Shown here piece after piece: positions 24,717 to 33,759 of a DNA stretch of 64,000 nucleotides. Source of the DNA: Microbacterium sp. Gd 4-13 (GTDB lineage: Bacteria; Actinomycetota; Actinomycetes; Actinomycetales; Microbacteriaceae); NCBI RefSeq assembly GCF_003095395.1, contig NZ_QEIJ01000001.1, positions 310,001-374,000 of the forward strand, given 5' to 3'. Position 1 is the stretch's first letter; every line of letters begins with the position of its first letter. Under the pieces are notes generated by a model. The model saw only the letters and a program-made list of their open reading frames with translations. It searched no databases and was not told where the DNA came from. Position numbers and translations under genes: made by a program.

Positions 24717-25907
24717 GTGTCTCGATCCGGGTCGGCCGCCGAGGTGTTCGGCGTCTTCGCCAAACTCGGGCTGACCTCGTTCGGCGGACCGATCGCGCAT
24801 CTCGGATACTTCCGCGACGAGATCGTGACACGCCGTCGGTGGATCGACGACGAGCGCTACGCCGACCTCGTCGCGCTCTGCCAGTTCCTCCCCGGCCCGG
24901 CGTCCAGCCAGGTCGGATTCGCGCTCGGGATGCTGCGCGCCGGCGTCGCCGGTGCGCTCGCCGCCTTCGTCGCCTTCACCCTGCCCTCGGCCGTGCTGAT
25001 GATCGTCGCCGCCTACGGGGCCGGCGTGATCGGCGGCCCCGTCGGCGGCGGAATCGTCGACGGGCTGAAGATCGTCGCGGTCGCCATCGTCGCCCAGGCG
25101 GTGTGGGGCATGGCGAAGACGCTGACACCCGACCGGCAGCGCGCGGCGATCGCCGTCGTTGCGGCCACGATCGCGCTGGTGCTGTACGGCGCAGGCGGCC
25201 AGGTGCTCGCGATCGTGGTCGGAGCGCTCGCCGGCCTGTGGCTCTGCCGCGCGGGGGCGGAGCCGGGGGCGGGGATGCTGCGGTTTCCTGTCTCGCGAAC
25301 GGTCGGGTGGGTCTGTCTCGCAACGCTCGTCGTGCTGCTGATCGGGCTGCCCATCGTGGCGGCTCTCGCGGGAGGCGGCGCGGTGTCGCTGTTCGACGCG
25401 TTCTTCCGCGCCGGGGCGCTCGTCTTCGGCGGCGGCCACGTCGTGCTGCCCCTCCTGGACGCGGGCGTGGTGTCGACCGGATGGCTCGCACCCGACCAGT
25501 TCGTCGCCGGCTACGGCCTCGCCCAGGCGATGCCCGGACCGCTGTTCACCTTCGCGGGATACCTCGGCACGCTCTCGTCGGTCGGACCCGGGGGTGTGGT
25601 CGGCGGCGTGATCGCGCTCGTGGCCATCTTCCTGCCCGGATTCCTGCTGCTGGTCGGCGTGATGCCGTTCTGGAACGCACTGCGCACCCGGCCGTGGGCC
25701 GGTGCGCTGCTCCGCGGCGCGAGCGCCGCCGTCGTCGGCATCCTGGCGGCCGCGCTCTACGACCCGGTTTTCGTGTCGGGCGTGGTCGACGGCGGGTCGT
25801 TCGCTCTCGCCCTCGTCTGCTTCGTGCTGCTCGTATCGTGGCGGGTCGCACCGTGGATCGTCGTGCTCGTCGGCGCCGCGGGAGGCGTGCTGCTCGCGTT
25901 CCTCTGA
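24717..25907 (+). CDS. chrA: Chromate transporter, long two-domain ChrA
   Basis: 396-residue integral membrane protein with two homologous CHR halves. The first begins VFAKLGLTSFGGPIAHLGYFRDEIVTRRRWIDDERYADLVALCQFLPGPASSQ, and the second has ALVFGGGHVVLPLLDAGVV...FVAGYGLAQAMPGPLFTFAGYLGT. Ten or more hydrophobic helices are expected. ChrA exports chromate in exchange for protons. It is co-transcribed with arsC (three-base gap). The pair acts on two different oxyanions, which suggests a small detoxification operon. It ends in a strong hairpin. Confidence 0.92.
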   Translation: MSRSGSAAEVFGVFAKLGLTSFGGPIAHLGYFRDEIVTRRRWIDDERYADLVALCQFLPGPASSQVGFALGMLRAGVAGALAAFVAFTLPSAVLMIVAAYGAGVIGGPVGGGIVDGLKIVAVAIVAQAVWGMAKTLTPDRQRAAIAVVAATIALVLYGAGGQVLAIVVGALAGLWLCRAGAEPGAGMLRFPVSRTVGWVCLATLVVLLIGLPIVAALAGGGAVSLFDAFFRAGALVFGGGHVVLPLLDAGVVSTGWLAPDQFVAGYGLAQAMPGPLFTFAGYLGTLSSVGPGGVVGGVIALVAIFLPGFLLLVGVMPFWNALRTRPWAGALLRGASAAVVGILAAALYDPVFVSGVVDGGSFALALVCFVLLVSWRVAPWIVVLVGAAGGVLLAFL

Positions 25908-25928
25908 GCGGCGCTGGAGGTAGGAGAA

Positions 25929-25975
25929 GGGCCCGGTGCAGGACGATCGCGGTCGGATCGTCCTGCACTGGGCCC
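25929..25975. terminator. 20-bp-arm hairpin between chrA and DUF1269 genes
   Basis: GGGCCCGGTGCAGGACGATC at 25929-25948 pairs with 25956-25975, 19 of 20 positions, around a seven-base loop. It lies between convergent genes and so can terminate both; no T-run. Confidence 0.75.
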
Positions 25976-26002
25976 CGTCATGCCTCCAGGACGGGCGGCG
26001 GG

Positions 26003-26497
26003 CTACTGAGCGTTGTTGAGGTCGTGGATCAGTTCGCGCTCGACGTCCTCCGACAGCGACGTCTGGACGACCTTGCCGTTGAACGGGGCGAGGGCGGCGG
26101 CGAACTTGTCTTCGGTGATCTTCGTGGCGTAGATCACGATCGCCGACTTGCCCTCCGACACGGTCGACTTCACGCGATCGCGGAACTGCGCGTCGAGACC
26201 GGTCTTGTCGAGGCCGGCGAACAGTCCGCCGAAGAGTCCTCCGAAGACGAGGCCGGCGAGCGGCACGAAGAAGAGGATGCCGATGAGCGTGCCGAAGAGC
26301 GCTCCGCCGGCCGCGCCGGCACCGATTCGCGCTCCCGAACCCGGGTATTCGACCTTCGTCTTCCCCTCCTCGTCGACCTTGACGAGGGCGAGGCCCGCGA
26401 GCTGGACGATCAGATCGTCCTGCAGCTCCTGAACCTTCGCGTAGGCCGCCTCGGCCTCGCTCTCTTTGTCGAACGCGATAACGATGAGATCTGCCAT
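26003..26497 (-). CDS. DUF1269 domain-containing membrane protein
   Basis: 164 residues. Start MADLIVIAFDKESEAEAAYAKVQELQDDLIVQLAGLALVKVDEEGK, then a glycine-zipper membrane segment (GARIGAGAAGGALFGTLIGILFFVPLAGLVFGGLFGGLFAGL, about residues 68-108), and a C-terminal LKDKTGLDAQFRDRVKSTV-type domain ending LIHDLNNAQ. Function is unknown; the family is often linked to stress responses. ATG 26497 has AGGAGA seven bases upstream. Confidence 0.88.
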   Translation of the reverse strand: MADLIVIAFDKESEAEAAYAKVQELQDDLIVQLAGLALVKVDEEGKTKVEYPGSGARIGAGAAGGALFGTLIGILFFVPLAGLVFGGLFGGLFAGLDKTGLDAQFRDRVKSTVSEGKSAIVIYATKITEDKFAAALAPFNGKVVQTSLSEDVERELIHDLNNAQ

Positions 26498-26583
26498 GTC
26501 GCATCTCCTGATCAAGGGTCTGGTCCGCCCGAACGGCGGGTTCGAGTGCGACCTTAGTGGACCCTGGAGAACGGCGACAGACG

Positions 26584-27474
26584 TCAGCGCCCGGGCGAGG
26601 TCTCGCCGAAAACGCCCACGGCCCGCCCGGCCGTGTCGACGTCGATCGTGAAGATCGATCCGCTGAGCGGGGCCGCGCGCAGATCGTCCTCCGAGAGGTT
26701 CTCTCGCGCCGAACCGACGAAGAGCGTCCGTCGCTCCCGACCGCCGAGAGCGACCGATGTCAGGTTGGGTGCGGGCACGGCGAGACGCGCGATCACCTCG
26801 CCGTCCGGGCTCCATCTCAGTACCTCGCCGCCGCCGTAGACGGCGTTCCAGAAGCATCCGTCGACGTCGCGCACGAGACCGTCGGAATCGTAGCCGCGGA
26901 GGTACGGCTCGAGCTCGCCCAGCTCGCCGCGACCCGGCCCGTAGGGCGCGCGGTAGACGGTCTTCGTCGACGTGTCGGTGACGTACATCTCGCCGCCGTC
27001 GGCGGCCCACTCGAAGCCGTTGGCGACGCCGAACCCGCCCCGCAGCACCTCGGGGCGCTCGTCGGCGCTGAAGGCGTAGAGCGCCGCGTCGGGGTTGGCG
27101 GAGGTGACGTCCATGCCGCCCACGATGAACCGCCCGAAGGGGTCGACCTTGCCCTCGTTGAAGCGGATGCCCGCGTGCGCGTGCTCGACCTCGGCGACCG
27201 TGCCGGTGATCGCCCCCTCCGCGTCGAGCGACACGATGCGATCCTTCAACGCCGCGACGAAGCCGCCCCCGTGCGCGGGCTGCACCGCGCTCATCGGCGC
27301 GGGCAGCTCGACCACGCGGTCGTCCGAGCCGTCGACCGCACCGTCGAGCCGCGCGCGATGGAAGGTTCCGGTGGTGATGTCGACCCACGAGACCTCGTCG
27401 TAGCGCTCGTCCCAGAAGATGCTCTCCACGAGCACCGAATCCAGGTGGCGGAAGAGCTTCGGGTCAGCGTTCAT
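26584..27474 (-). CDS. SMP-30/gluconolactonase family protein
   Basis: 296 residues, a six-bladed beta-propeller lactonase. The divalent-metal residues are recognisable: Glu in VESIFWDER near residue 18, Asn/Glu in GVANGFEWAADGGEMYVTDT, and Asp in DSDGLVRDVDGCFWNAVYG. Members hydrolyse sugar lactones such as gluconolactone or act on similar esters; the substrate is unknown. GAAGG lies upstream of the ATG. Next to the GH15 gene in the same direction (about 60 bp gap), which fits sugar metabolism. Confidence 0.9.
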   Translation of the reverse strand: MNADPKLFRHLDSVLVESIFWDERYDEVSWVDITTGTFHRARLDGAVDGSDDRVVELPAPMSAVQPAHGGGFVAALKDRIVSLDAEGAITGTVAEVEHAHAGIRFNEGKVDPFGRFIVGGMDVTSANPDAALYAFSADERPEVLRGGFGVANGFEWAADGGEMYVTDTSTKTVYRAPYGPGRGELGELEPYLRGYDSDGLVRDVDGCFWNAVYGGGEVLRWSPDGEVIARLAVPAPNLTSVALGGRERRTLFVGSARENLSEDDLRAAPLSGSIFTIDVDTAGRAVGVFGETSPGR

Positions 27475-27534
27475 CGAGGAGCCTTCGATCGTGTTCGTGG
27501 TGAGCGGATGCTGCAGATGTGCGGGGCGGGGAGG

Positions 27535-29343
27535 TCAGTGGCCCTCGAGCTTCTGTGCGGGTGCCAGGTCGCGAATCGTCAGGGCTGCGGTGACGAGCGC
27601 CAGGTGGCTGAGCGCCTGGGGGAGATTGCCCCACGACTCGCCGTCGGACTCGTCGATCATCTCGGCGTAGACGCCGACGTCGTTGCCGCGCGTGACGAGG
27701 TCGTCCATGGTCGCGATCGCCTCATCGTGGCGTCCGACGCAGGCCAGGGTCGCGGCTCGCCAGAACGCGCAGGCGACGAACGTGTGCTCCTCCTGGTCGA
27801 CGCCCGAGTACCGGTACAACAGGTTGCCGGCGCCGAGGTCGCGAGTGATCGCGTCGATCGTCGACGACATGCGTTCGCCGCGGTCGTAGCCGCTGGGGCC
27901 GTGCAGCAGCACGGAGGCGTCGAGGTCGGTCGAACCGGGGTACATGACGTAGGCCTGGGCCTGCTCCGACCAGCCGTTCTCCTCGATCCACTGGCGGATG
28001 CGTTCGCGCTCCGACGCCCAGCGTGCCGCGCTTCCCGGGATCTGCCCCGCCTCGGCGAGGACCACCGCGTCGTTCAGGGCCTGCCAGCATCCCATCTTCG
28101 ACGAGGTGTAATGACGGATCTCGGGCAGCTCCCACATTCCCGAATCGGGATTGCGCCACAGATCGCAGACGCGGTCGGCCGTGTCGGCGAGCATGCGACC
28201 TGTCGCCACGTCGAGCACGTTGCCGGCGTCGACATAGGTGCGGCAGATGGCGAAGAGGTCGCCGTAGACGCCCAGCTGCAACTGGCCCTGGGCCGGATTG
28301 CCGGTGACGACCGGGCCGATGCCGCGCCACCCCTCGACATCGAAGGTCTGCACGTCGGTGCTGGTACCACCGCGGAGGGTGTACATGACGTGCAGATCGG
28401 GACCGTTCTCGCGGATCGTCCGCAGCAGCCACGAGATCGCGGCGTGGGTCTCTTCGCGCAGACCGAACAGGATGAGGGCGTGGGAGGCGTACGCGAGGTC
28501 GCGCACCCAGGCGAACCGGTAGTCCCAGTTCTTACCGCCGCGCGGGTTCTCGGGGAGCGACGTGGTCGCCGCCGCCGCCATCGACCCGGTGGGGGAGTAG
28601 ACGAGCAGTTTCAGCGCGAGCGCGCTGCGCTGCACATGGCGGGCCCAGGGGCCTTCATAGGAGAACTCCTTCGACCACGCCCGCCAGCCCCCGATCGTGC
28701 GGTCGATGCCGCGGTCGACGTTGTCGGGGTCGGGGAGATGCAGCGGCTCGTCGTCTGTCGCGGCCAGCACGATGAGATGCCGGGAGCCGGTCGTCGTCGT
28801 GAAGCGCCCCTCGACGCGGGGAGCCGACGCCGAACCGGGCTCGGGGTCGGCGCGACCGTGATTCTTCCCCACGATCGCGAAGGAGATCTCGCCCACCCGC
28901 ATCACGCACGCCCCGTCGATGTCTTCGATCCACGGTGATGCGGTCTGCAGCTGGGTACCGGGGCGGATGACCCACTCGACCTCGACCTCGCCCTCGATGC
29001 CGTCGACGCGGCGTGCGAGCTCCGCCCACGGCAGCCGCCCGGCAACCCCGGTCACCATGGCGTCGGTGAGTCGCATCGTGCCGGTGGAGGTGGTGAACGT
29101 CGTCTCCAGCACGTTCGTCCGCGGGATGTATCGCCGCTTCACCTCGTAGTCGCCGGAGGGGTGCAGATCGATCGCGCCCCCGGTCTCGGCGTCGAGCAGG
29201 CGGGCGAACACCGGATGCGAATCCAGGTTCGGCAGCGGCATCCAGTCGATCTGTCCGCGCATCCCGATCAGTGCGACCGTGCGACCGTCGCCGATGGGTG
29301 CGTAGGAACTGAGAGGGTCGGCGGAGGTCGGAGTGTCGGGCAC
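27535..29343 (-). CDS. Glycoside hydrolase family 15 protein (glucoamylase/trehalase-like)
   Basis: 602 residues. N-terminal beta-domain (SYAPIGDGRTVALIGMRGQIDWMPLPNLDSHPVFARLLDAETGG), common to actinobacterial GH15 enzymes including trehalases, then an (alpha/alpha)6 barrel with WDYRFAWVRDLAYASHALILFG, EGWRGIGPVVTGNPAQGQLQLGVYGDL and YRYSGVDQEEHTFVACAFWRAATL. No signal peptide, so cytoplasmic hydrolysis of trehalose, or of maltose-type or glucan oligosaccharides, is likely. GTG 29343 is preceded by TACGGT with six-base spacing; an earlier in-frame start is less likely. Confidence 0.92.
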   Translation of the reverse strand: MPDTPTSADPLSSYAPIGDGRTVALIGMRGQIDWMPLPNLDSHPVFARLLDAETGGAIDLHPSGDYEVKRRYIPRTNVLETTFTTSTGTMRLTDAMVTGVAGRLPWAELARRVDGIEGEVEVEWVIRPGTQLQTASPWIEDIDGACVMRVGEISFAIVGKNHGRADPEPGSASAPRVEGRFTTTTGSRHLIVLAATDDEPLHLPDPDNVDRGIDRTIGGWRAWSKEFSYEGPWARHVQRSALALKLLVYSPTGSMAAAATTSLPENPRGGKNWDYRFAWVRDLAYASHALILFGLREETHAAISWLLRTIRENGPDLHVMYTLRGGTSTDVQTFDVEGWRGIGPVVTGNPAQGQLQLGVYGDLFAICRTYVDAGNVLDVATGRMLADTADRVCDLWRNPDSGMWELPEIRHYTSSKMGCWQALNDAVVLAEAGQIPGSAARWASERERIRQWIEENGWSEQAQAYVMYPGSTDLDASVLLHGPSGYDRGERMSSTIDAITRDLGAGNLLYRYSGVDQEEHTFVACAFWRAATLACVGRHDEAIATMDDLVTRGNDVGVYAEMIDESDGESWGNLPQALSHLALVTAALTIRDLAPAQKLEGH

Positions 29344-29349
29344 GTTCCC

Positions 29350-29355
29350 ACCGTA
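29350..29355 (-). promoter_or_regulatory. -10 box of leaderless GH15 promoter
   Basis: TACGGT on the minus strand, six bases before the GTG at 29343. Confidence 0.5.
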
Positions 29356-29514
29356 CGAACAGCCGACCGCCGGGAGTGCGGGCTTGCGCGAACCCTCGGG
29401 CCCGACTAGCCGCCGCGCACTAACAACGAACGGATGCATCGACAACCCCCGTGGCGTCGGCGCGGAGCGGGTCTACCGTCATTCACATACCCGTTGCGAC
29501 CGTCAGGAGACATC

Positions 29515-30072
29515 ATGGCAACCGACTCGAAGACAGCCCCCCGTAACCGCCGTCGCCCCGCGAAGGGCGGAAGCGGCGCGGGCCTCACCGCGACCGAGAA
29601 CGCCGAGAGCGGCTTCACCGCTTCGGCGAAGCTCAGCGAGAACCTCCAGCGTGTTCTGGTCGACCTGATCGAGCTCTCGATCCAGGGAAAGCAGGCGCAC
29701 TGGAACGTGGTGGGCAAGAACTTCCGCGACACCCACCTGCAGCTCGACGAGGTCATCGAGGCCGCCCGCGAATTCAGCGACACCGTCGCCGAGCGCATGC
29801 GCGCCCTGCACGCCCTTCCCGATGGACGCAGCGACACGATCGCCGAGACGACGACTCTGCCGGAGTTCCCGCAGGGCGAGGTCGACACGAGTGAGGTCGT
29901 CGATCTGATCACCGAGCGCCTCGAGTCGGCCACGTCGACCGTACGCGAGGTGCACGACGACGTCGATGAGGAAGACCCCACGAGCGCCGACATCCTCCAC
30001 TCCATCCTCGAGCGCCTCGAGCAGCTCGCGTGGATGGTCAGCGCCGAGAACCGCACGCCGCGCAAGCGCTGA
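29515..30072 (+). CDS. dps: Dps family DNA-protection ferritin
   Basis: 185 residues. A basic N-terminal tail (TAPRNRRRPAKGGSG) likely binds DNA. The four-helix ferritin-like core carries the Dps ferroxidase signature QGKQAHWNVVGKNFRDTHLQLDEVIEAAREFSDTVAERMRAL (His, Asp and Glu ligands). The C-terminus ends basic (RTPRKR). Dps dodecamers oxidise and store iron using hydrogen peroxide and coat the chromosome in stress. CAGGAGA precedes the ATG. A GC hairpin follows at 30093. Confidence 0.95.
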   Translation: MATDSKTAPRNRRRPAKGGSGAGLTATENAESGFTASAKLSENLQRVLVDLIELSIQGKQAHWNVVGKNFRDTHLQLDEVIEAAREFSDTVAERMRALHALPDGRSDTIAETTTLPEFPQGEVDTSEVVDLITERLESATSTVREVHDDVDEEDPTSADILHSILERLEQLAWMVSAENRTPRKR

Positions 30073-30092
30073 GACGCCCGCATAGACGGCTT

Positions 30093-30129
30093 CGACCGCC
30101 GCCGCAACCCCCGGGAGCGGCGGCGGTCG
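30093..30129 (+). terminator. Hairpin after dps
   Basis: CGACCGCCGCCG at 30093-30104 pairs perfectly with 30118-30129 around a 13-base loop. It ends just before the SDR gene's -10 box. Confidence 0.7.
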
Positions 30130-30136
30130 CTCGTTC

Positions 30137-30142
30137 TAGCGT
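30137..30142 (+). promoter_or_regulatory. -10 box of leaderless SDR promoter
   Basis: TAGCGT, six bases before the ATG at 30149. Confidence 0.5.
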
Positions 30143-30148
30143 GACGGA

Positions 30149-31042
30149 ATGGCCGACAACATGTACACGCCCCAAGACCCCAACACCCAGTTCCCCCGGC
30201 CGCCGTTCCCCCCGCAGCAGCAGACCGGCCCCGGCGACATCCGCAAGATGGATCCGGCTCCCGACCACGGTGAGACCAGCTACATCGGCAACAACCGCCT
30301 GCCCGGCCGGAAGGCCCTCATCACCGGCGCAGATTCGGGCATCGGCCGAGCCGTGGCGATCGCGTACGCCCGTGAGGGTGCTGACGTCGCCCTGAGCTAC
30401 CTGCCCGAGGAGCAGGAGCAGGCCGAAGAGGTCGCCGCCCTGATCGAGAAGGAGGGCCGCAAGGCCGTGCTCCTCCCCGGTGACCTCCAGGACGAGAGCG
30501 TCGACAAGGAGATCGTCGACAAGACGGTCGCCGAGCTCGGCGGTCTCGACATCCTCGTGATCAACGCCGGCACGATGCCGACGGTCGACAGCATCGACGA
30601 CTTCGAGACGAAGACCCTCGACCACGTGCTGAAGGCCAACATCTACCCGCTCTTCTGGCTGACGAAGGCGGCATCGCCGCACCTCAGGCCCGGTGCGTCG
30701 ATCATCACGACCTCCAGCATCCAGGGCTTCGTCCCGTCTCCGTCGCTCGCGGAGTACGCCGTGTCGAAGGCCGGCATCGCGAACTGGACGCGCGCGATGG
30801 CTCAGCAGCTCATCGAGCGCGGCATCCGCGTGAACGGCGTCGCACCCGGACCGGTCTGGACGCCGTTGCAGCCCGCCTTCGTGCCGAACGAGAAGATCGA
30901 GTCGTTCGGTGAGGAGACGCCGATCGGCCGTGCCGGTCAGCCCGTCGAGCTCGCGCCGCCGTTCGTCTTCCTCGCCTCGCAGGAGTCGAGCTACGTCATC
31001 GGCGAGACCATCGCGGTCACGGGCGGATCGCCCACGCACTGA
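30149..31042 (+). CDS. Short-chain dehydrogenase/reductase with N-terminal extension
   Basis: 297 residues. An about 50-residue Pro/Gln-rich extension (PQDPNTQFPRPPFPPQQQTGPGDIRKMDPAPDHGETSY) precedes the Rossmann fold: cofactor motif ALITGADSGIGRAVAIAYAREGADV, NAG motif LVINAGTMPT, catalytic Ser/Tyr/Lys in ITTSSIQGFVPSPSLAEYAVSKAGI. The extension and the GxDSGIGRA motif match the YghA/glucose-dehydrogenase-type SDRs often seen with stress proteins. The neighbouring Dps gene supports a general-stress role; the substrate is unknown. Confidence 0.93.
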   Translation: MADNMYTPQDPNTQFPRPPFPPQQQTGPGDIRKMDPAPDHGETSYIGNNRLPGRKALITGADSGIGRAVAIAYAREGADVALSYLPEEQEQAEEVAALIEKEGRKAVLLPGDLQDESVDKEIVDKTVAELGGLDILVINAGTMPTVDSIDDFETKTLDHVLKANIYPLFWLTKAASPHLRPGASIITTSSIQGFVPSPSLAEYAVSKAGIANWTRAMAQQLIERGIRVNGVAPGPVWTPLQPAFVPNEKIESFGEETPIGRAGQPVELAPPFVFLASQESSYVIGETIAVTGGSPTH

Positions 31043-31050
31043 CCGTGCCA

Positions 31051-31100
31051 GCACAGCCCCGGACGACTCGACGAGCTCGGCGTCCGGGGCTTCGCTGTGC
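31051..31100 (+). terminator. Hairpin after the SDR gene
   Basis: GCACAGCCCCGGACG at 31051-31065 pairs with 31081-31100, with a four-base bulge. Confidence 0.6.
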
Positions 31101-31168
31101 GCGCGGCGTAGCCGCTCTTGAGCTCGTCGAAGGGCACTGCACCCGCCAACGAGGAGGAGGATGCTCTT

Positions 31169-31981
31169 ATGCCCGAGTCACCGGAAGTGCAGGCCCTCGC
31201 CGAGTACCTCGACCGGCACCTCGTCGCGCAGCGGATCGTCGGCGCGGACCTCGAGGAGTTCCGTGCGCTGAAGACCCGAGCCCGCCCGCTCGACGAGCTG
31301 ATCGGGGCGACCGTGTCGGGGGTGCACCGTTTCGGCAAGCACGTGGAGATCGCCACCGACGCCGCCGGGCTGCTGATCAGCTTCGGGCGCGCGGGGTGGG
31401 CGCTCCTCGACGAGCAGACGGATGCGCCGGTCCTCGCGCGCCTGGAGTTCGACGGCGGTGCGTCCCTCACGGTCACCGACGCGGGGTCGTTCCTGTCGCT
31501 CGGGCTGTCGGTGGTGGACGACGCGCGCGACGTCGCCTCCATCGCCAAGCTCGGTCCGGATCCCCTCGATCCGACCTACTCTCGCGCACAGCTCGATTCC
31601 GCCCTCGGCTCGAGGCGCAAGCAGATCCGCGCCCTCCTGCAGGAGCAGGAGTCCATCGCCGGCATCGGGGGCGCCTACTCCGACGAGATCCTCCACGTCG
31701 CGAAGCTGTCGCCCGTCGCGCACGCGGTCGATCTGAGCGACGACGACCGAGACCGGCTGTTCGCTGCGGTCGTCGAGGTTCTGCGTGAGGCGGTCACGGC
31801 TCGCCGAGGCATCCTGCCCTCCGGGCAGAAAGCGGCGAAGGTCGACGCGATGCGCGTGCACGGGCGAACCGGCGAGCCCTGCCCGGTGTGCGCAGGCACC
31901 GTGCAGGACGTGCCCGGTTCGAAAGGCGCGGCGCAGTACTGCCCGACGTGCCAGACAGGGGGAGTGCCCATTCCGGGGTGA
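31169..31981 (+). CDS. Fpg/Nei family DNA glycosylase
   Basis: 270 residues. The mature N-terminus PESPEVQALAEYL keeps the catalytic Pro and Glu of the family, and the beta-hairpin lysine lies in VHRFGKHVEI. The helix-two-turns-helix includes SRRKQIRALLQEQESIAGIGGAYSDEILHVAKLSP. The C-terminal zinc finger is CPVCAGTV...AAQYCPTCQ. It removes oxidised bases and nicks abasic sites. ATG 31169 is fixed by the need for Pro at position 2 and by GAGGAGGAGG eight bases upstream. A terminator hairpin follows. Confidence 0.93.
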   Translation: MPESPEVQALAEYLDRHLVAQRIVGADLEEFRALKTRARPLDELIGATVSGVHRFGKHVEIATDAAGLLISFGRAGWALLDEQTDAPVLARLEFDGGASLTVTDAGSFLSLGLSVVDDARDVASIAKLGPDPLDPTYSRAQLDSALGSRRKQIRALLQEQESIAGIGGAYSDEILHVAKLSPVAHAVDLSDDDRDRLFAAVVEVLREAVTARRGILPSGQKAAKVDAMRVHGRTGEPCPVCAGTVQDVPGSKGAAQYCPTCQTGGVPIPG

Positions 31982-32038
31982 GGTCTGGGGCCTGCGCTCG
32001 GTGTGCGGGGCGTGACGAAAACGGTCTGCGGCGAGAGA

Positions 32039-32080
32039 TCGGGCTCGGTCGTCTGCGCGAGGACAGGCGACCGAGCCCGA
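32039..32080. terminator. Bidirectional hairpin between glycosylase and DHA2 transporter
   Basis: TCGGGCTCGGTCG at 32039-32051 pairs perfectly with 32068-32080 around a 16-base loop. Convergent genes on either side. Confidence 0.75.
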
Positions 32081-32095
32081 GCGGGCCGAGGGCCG

Positions 32096-33595
32096 TCAGT
32101 GTGCCAGCGGTAGTTCCGCCGGGGCGTCGGCCGGCTTCTTGATGAGGAACGCGCCCACCAGCAGCGGCAGCGAGATGATCGCGGCGACGAGGAATGCACC
32201 CCGCGCGCCCGCGGCCTCGGCGGCCGCGGCGGTCTCGGTCGACGCGACCATGACCGATGCCATGGTCGTGATGAGGATCGAGATGCCGGCTGCCCCCGCG
32301 ACCTGCTGCAGTGTGTTGACGACGGCCGAGCCGTACGAGTACTGGCGAGGCTGAAGAGAGCCGAGCGAGGCGGTGATCAGCGGGGTGAAAGACAGCGCCA
32401 GACCGAGCGAGAGCAGCGTCTGCATGATCACGACCATCCAGATCGGCGTCGTGGTGGTGCTCAGCAGAGCGTACGCCCACAGCATCGCGCTCACCAGGAT
32501 GGCGCCGGGGACGAGGAGCACCTTCGTGCCGCGGCGGTCGTAGATGCGGCCGATGACCGGACCGGCCAGACCCATCGCGAGCGCGCCCGGGAGGAGCACC
32601 AGTCCGCTCTCGGCGGCGTTCAGCCCCAGTCCCTGCTGCAGGTACAGCGGAAGCAGCGTGATGGTGCCGAAGAACGCCAGCGACATGACGCCGAGCTGGG
32701 CGACGGCCAGAGAGAAGTTGCGCACCCGGAACACGCGCAAATCGAGCAGTGCGTCGTCGGTTCGCTGGAGACGGAGCTGCCGCCAGCCGAAGAGCACGAG
32801 GGCGATGGCGCCGCCGACGAGGGCGACGATGAGCACCAGCGGAGACGAGGGTTCGCTCGCCGCATCCGCCTCGCCGTGGCCGCCGCCGCCCAGCTGGCTG
32901 AGGCCGAAGACGATGCCGCCGAAACCGATCGCCGACAGCACCACCGAGAGGATGTCGATGCGGTTGTGCTCGGTCTCGGAGATGTTGCGGATCCAGGTGG
33001 CGCCGATGGCGAGCGAGACGAGGGCGATGGGCAGCACGAGGCCGAAGTTCCAGTGCCACCCGATCGTGTCGACGACGAAGCCGGACACGGTGGGACCGAT
33101 CGCGGGCGCCAACGAGATGACGATGCTGACCCGGCCCATCATGCGGCCGCGCAGGTGCGGAGGAACGACCGTCATCAGGGTGGTCATGAGCAGCGGCATC
33201 ATGATCGCCGTGCCCGAGGCCTGGATGACACGCGCGGCGAGCAGCATCGGGAAGCCGACCGAGAGGAAGGCGACGAGGGTTCCGGTCGAGAAGAGGGACA
33301 TCGCGGCGATGAACATCTGGCGCGTGCTGAAGCGTCGCAGAAGGAATCCGCTGATGGGGATGATCACGGCCATGGTCAGCATGAACGCGGTCGTCAGCCA
33401 CTGCGCGGCGACCGCGGTGATGCCGAGATCCTCGATGAGGGCGGGAATCGCCACGCCCATCGTGGTCTCGTTGAGGATCGCCACGAACGCGGCGACCAGG
33501 AGAAGCCAGATGACCCGGCTCTGCTCGGGTGAGACGCCCGACGCGGACGTGGCGGACTGGGGCTGTCGGATGCTGTCGGTGGCGGGGGCGGCCAT
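32096..33595 (-). CDS. DHA2-family multidrug MFS transporter
   Basis: 499 residues and about 14 hydrophobic helices, the DHA2 (14-TMS) layout. Seen: VIWLLLVAAFVAILNETTMGVAIPALIEDLGI (motif D1 with the acidic residue), TTAFMLTMAVIIPISGFLLRRFSTRQMF (motif A region), and the motif C-like SLAPAIGPTVSGFVVD. It exports drugs or other amphipaths with protons. GAGGAG precedes the ATG. No regulator is adjacent in the same operon. It is divergent from the ABC exporter gene, an arrangement that puts two efflux systems side by side. Confidence 0.92.
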   Translation of the reverse strand: MAAPATDSIRQPQSATSASGVSPEQSRVIWLLLVAAFVAILNETTMGVAIPALIEDLGITAVAAQWLTTAFMLTMAVIIPISGFLLRRFSTRQMFIAAMSLFSTGTLVAFLSVGFPMLLAARVIQASGTAIMMPLLMTTLMTVVPPHLRGRMMGRVSIVISLAPAIGPTVSGFVVDTIGWHWNFGLVLPIALVSLAIGATWIRNISETEHNRIDILSVVLSAIGFGGIVFGLSQLGGGGHGEADAASEPSSPLVLIVALVGGAIALVLFGWRQLRLQRTDDALLDLRVFRVRNFSLAVAQLGVMSLAFFGTITLLPLYLQQGLGLNAAESGLVLLPGALAMGLAGPVIGRIYDRRGTKVLLVPGAILVSAMLWAYALLSTTTTPIWMVVIMQTLLSLGLALSFTPLITASLGSLQPRQYSYGSAVVNTLQQVAGAAGISILITTMASVMVASTETAAAAEAAGARGAFLVAAIISLPLLVGAFLIKKPADAPAELPLAH

Positions 33596-33746
33596 AGGTG
33601 GCTCCTCATCGTGCAATCGGGGCGCTGGTCGCCACCGGACCGGTGGCACCAACTCCGTAACGTCGGTCGACGGCGCGGCATTCCCTCGACGGCGAACAAT
33701 CTCGATCGGCGGTGCGCATCCCGGGCCCGGTGTCGGCGGGCGGACG

Positions 33747-33752
33747 TAGGCT
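33747..33752 (+). promoter_or_regulatory. -10 box of leaderless ABC-exporter promoter
   Basis: TAGGCT, seven bases before the ATG at 33760. Confidence 0.5.
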
Positions 33753-33759
33753 GACCGGC

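Noticed and set aside
23249..26557. Open frame of 1102 codons on the plus strand across arsC and chrA
   Set aside because: Overlaps four well-supported genes in other frames and gives low-complexity Arg/Ala/Gly peptide only.
26557..28938. Open frame of 793 codons on the plus strand opposite the SMP-30 and GH15 genes
   Set aside because: Antisense shadow of two genes with clear catalytic motifs; no domain in this frame.
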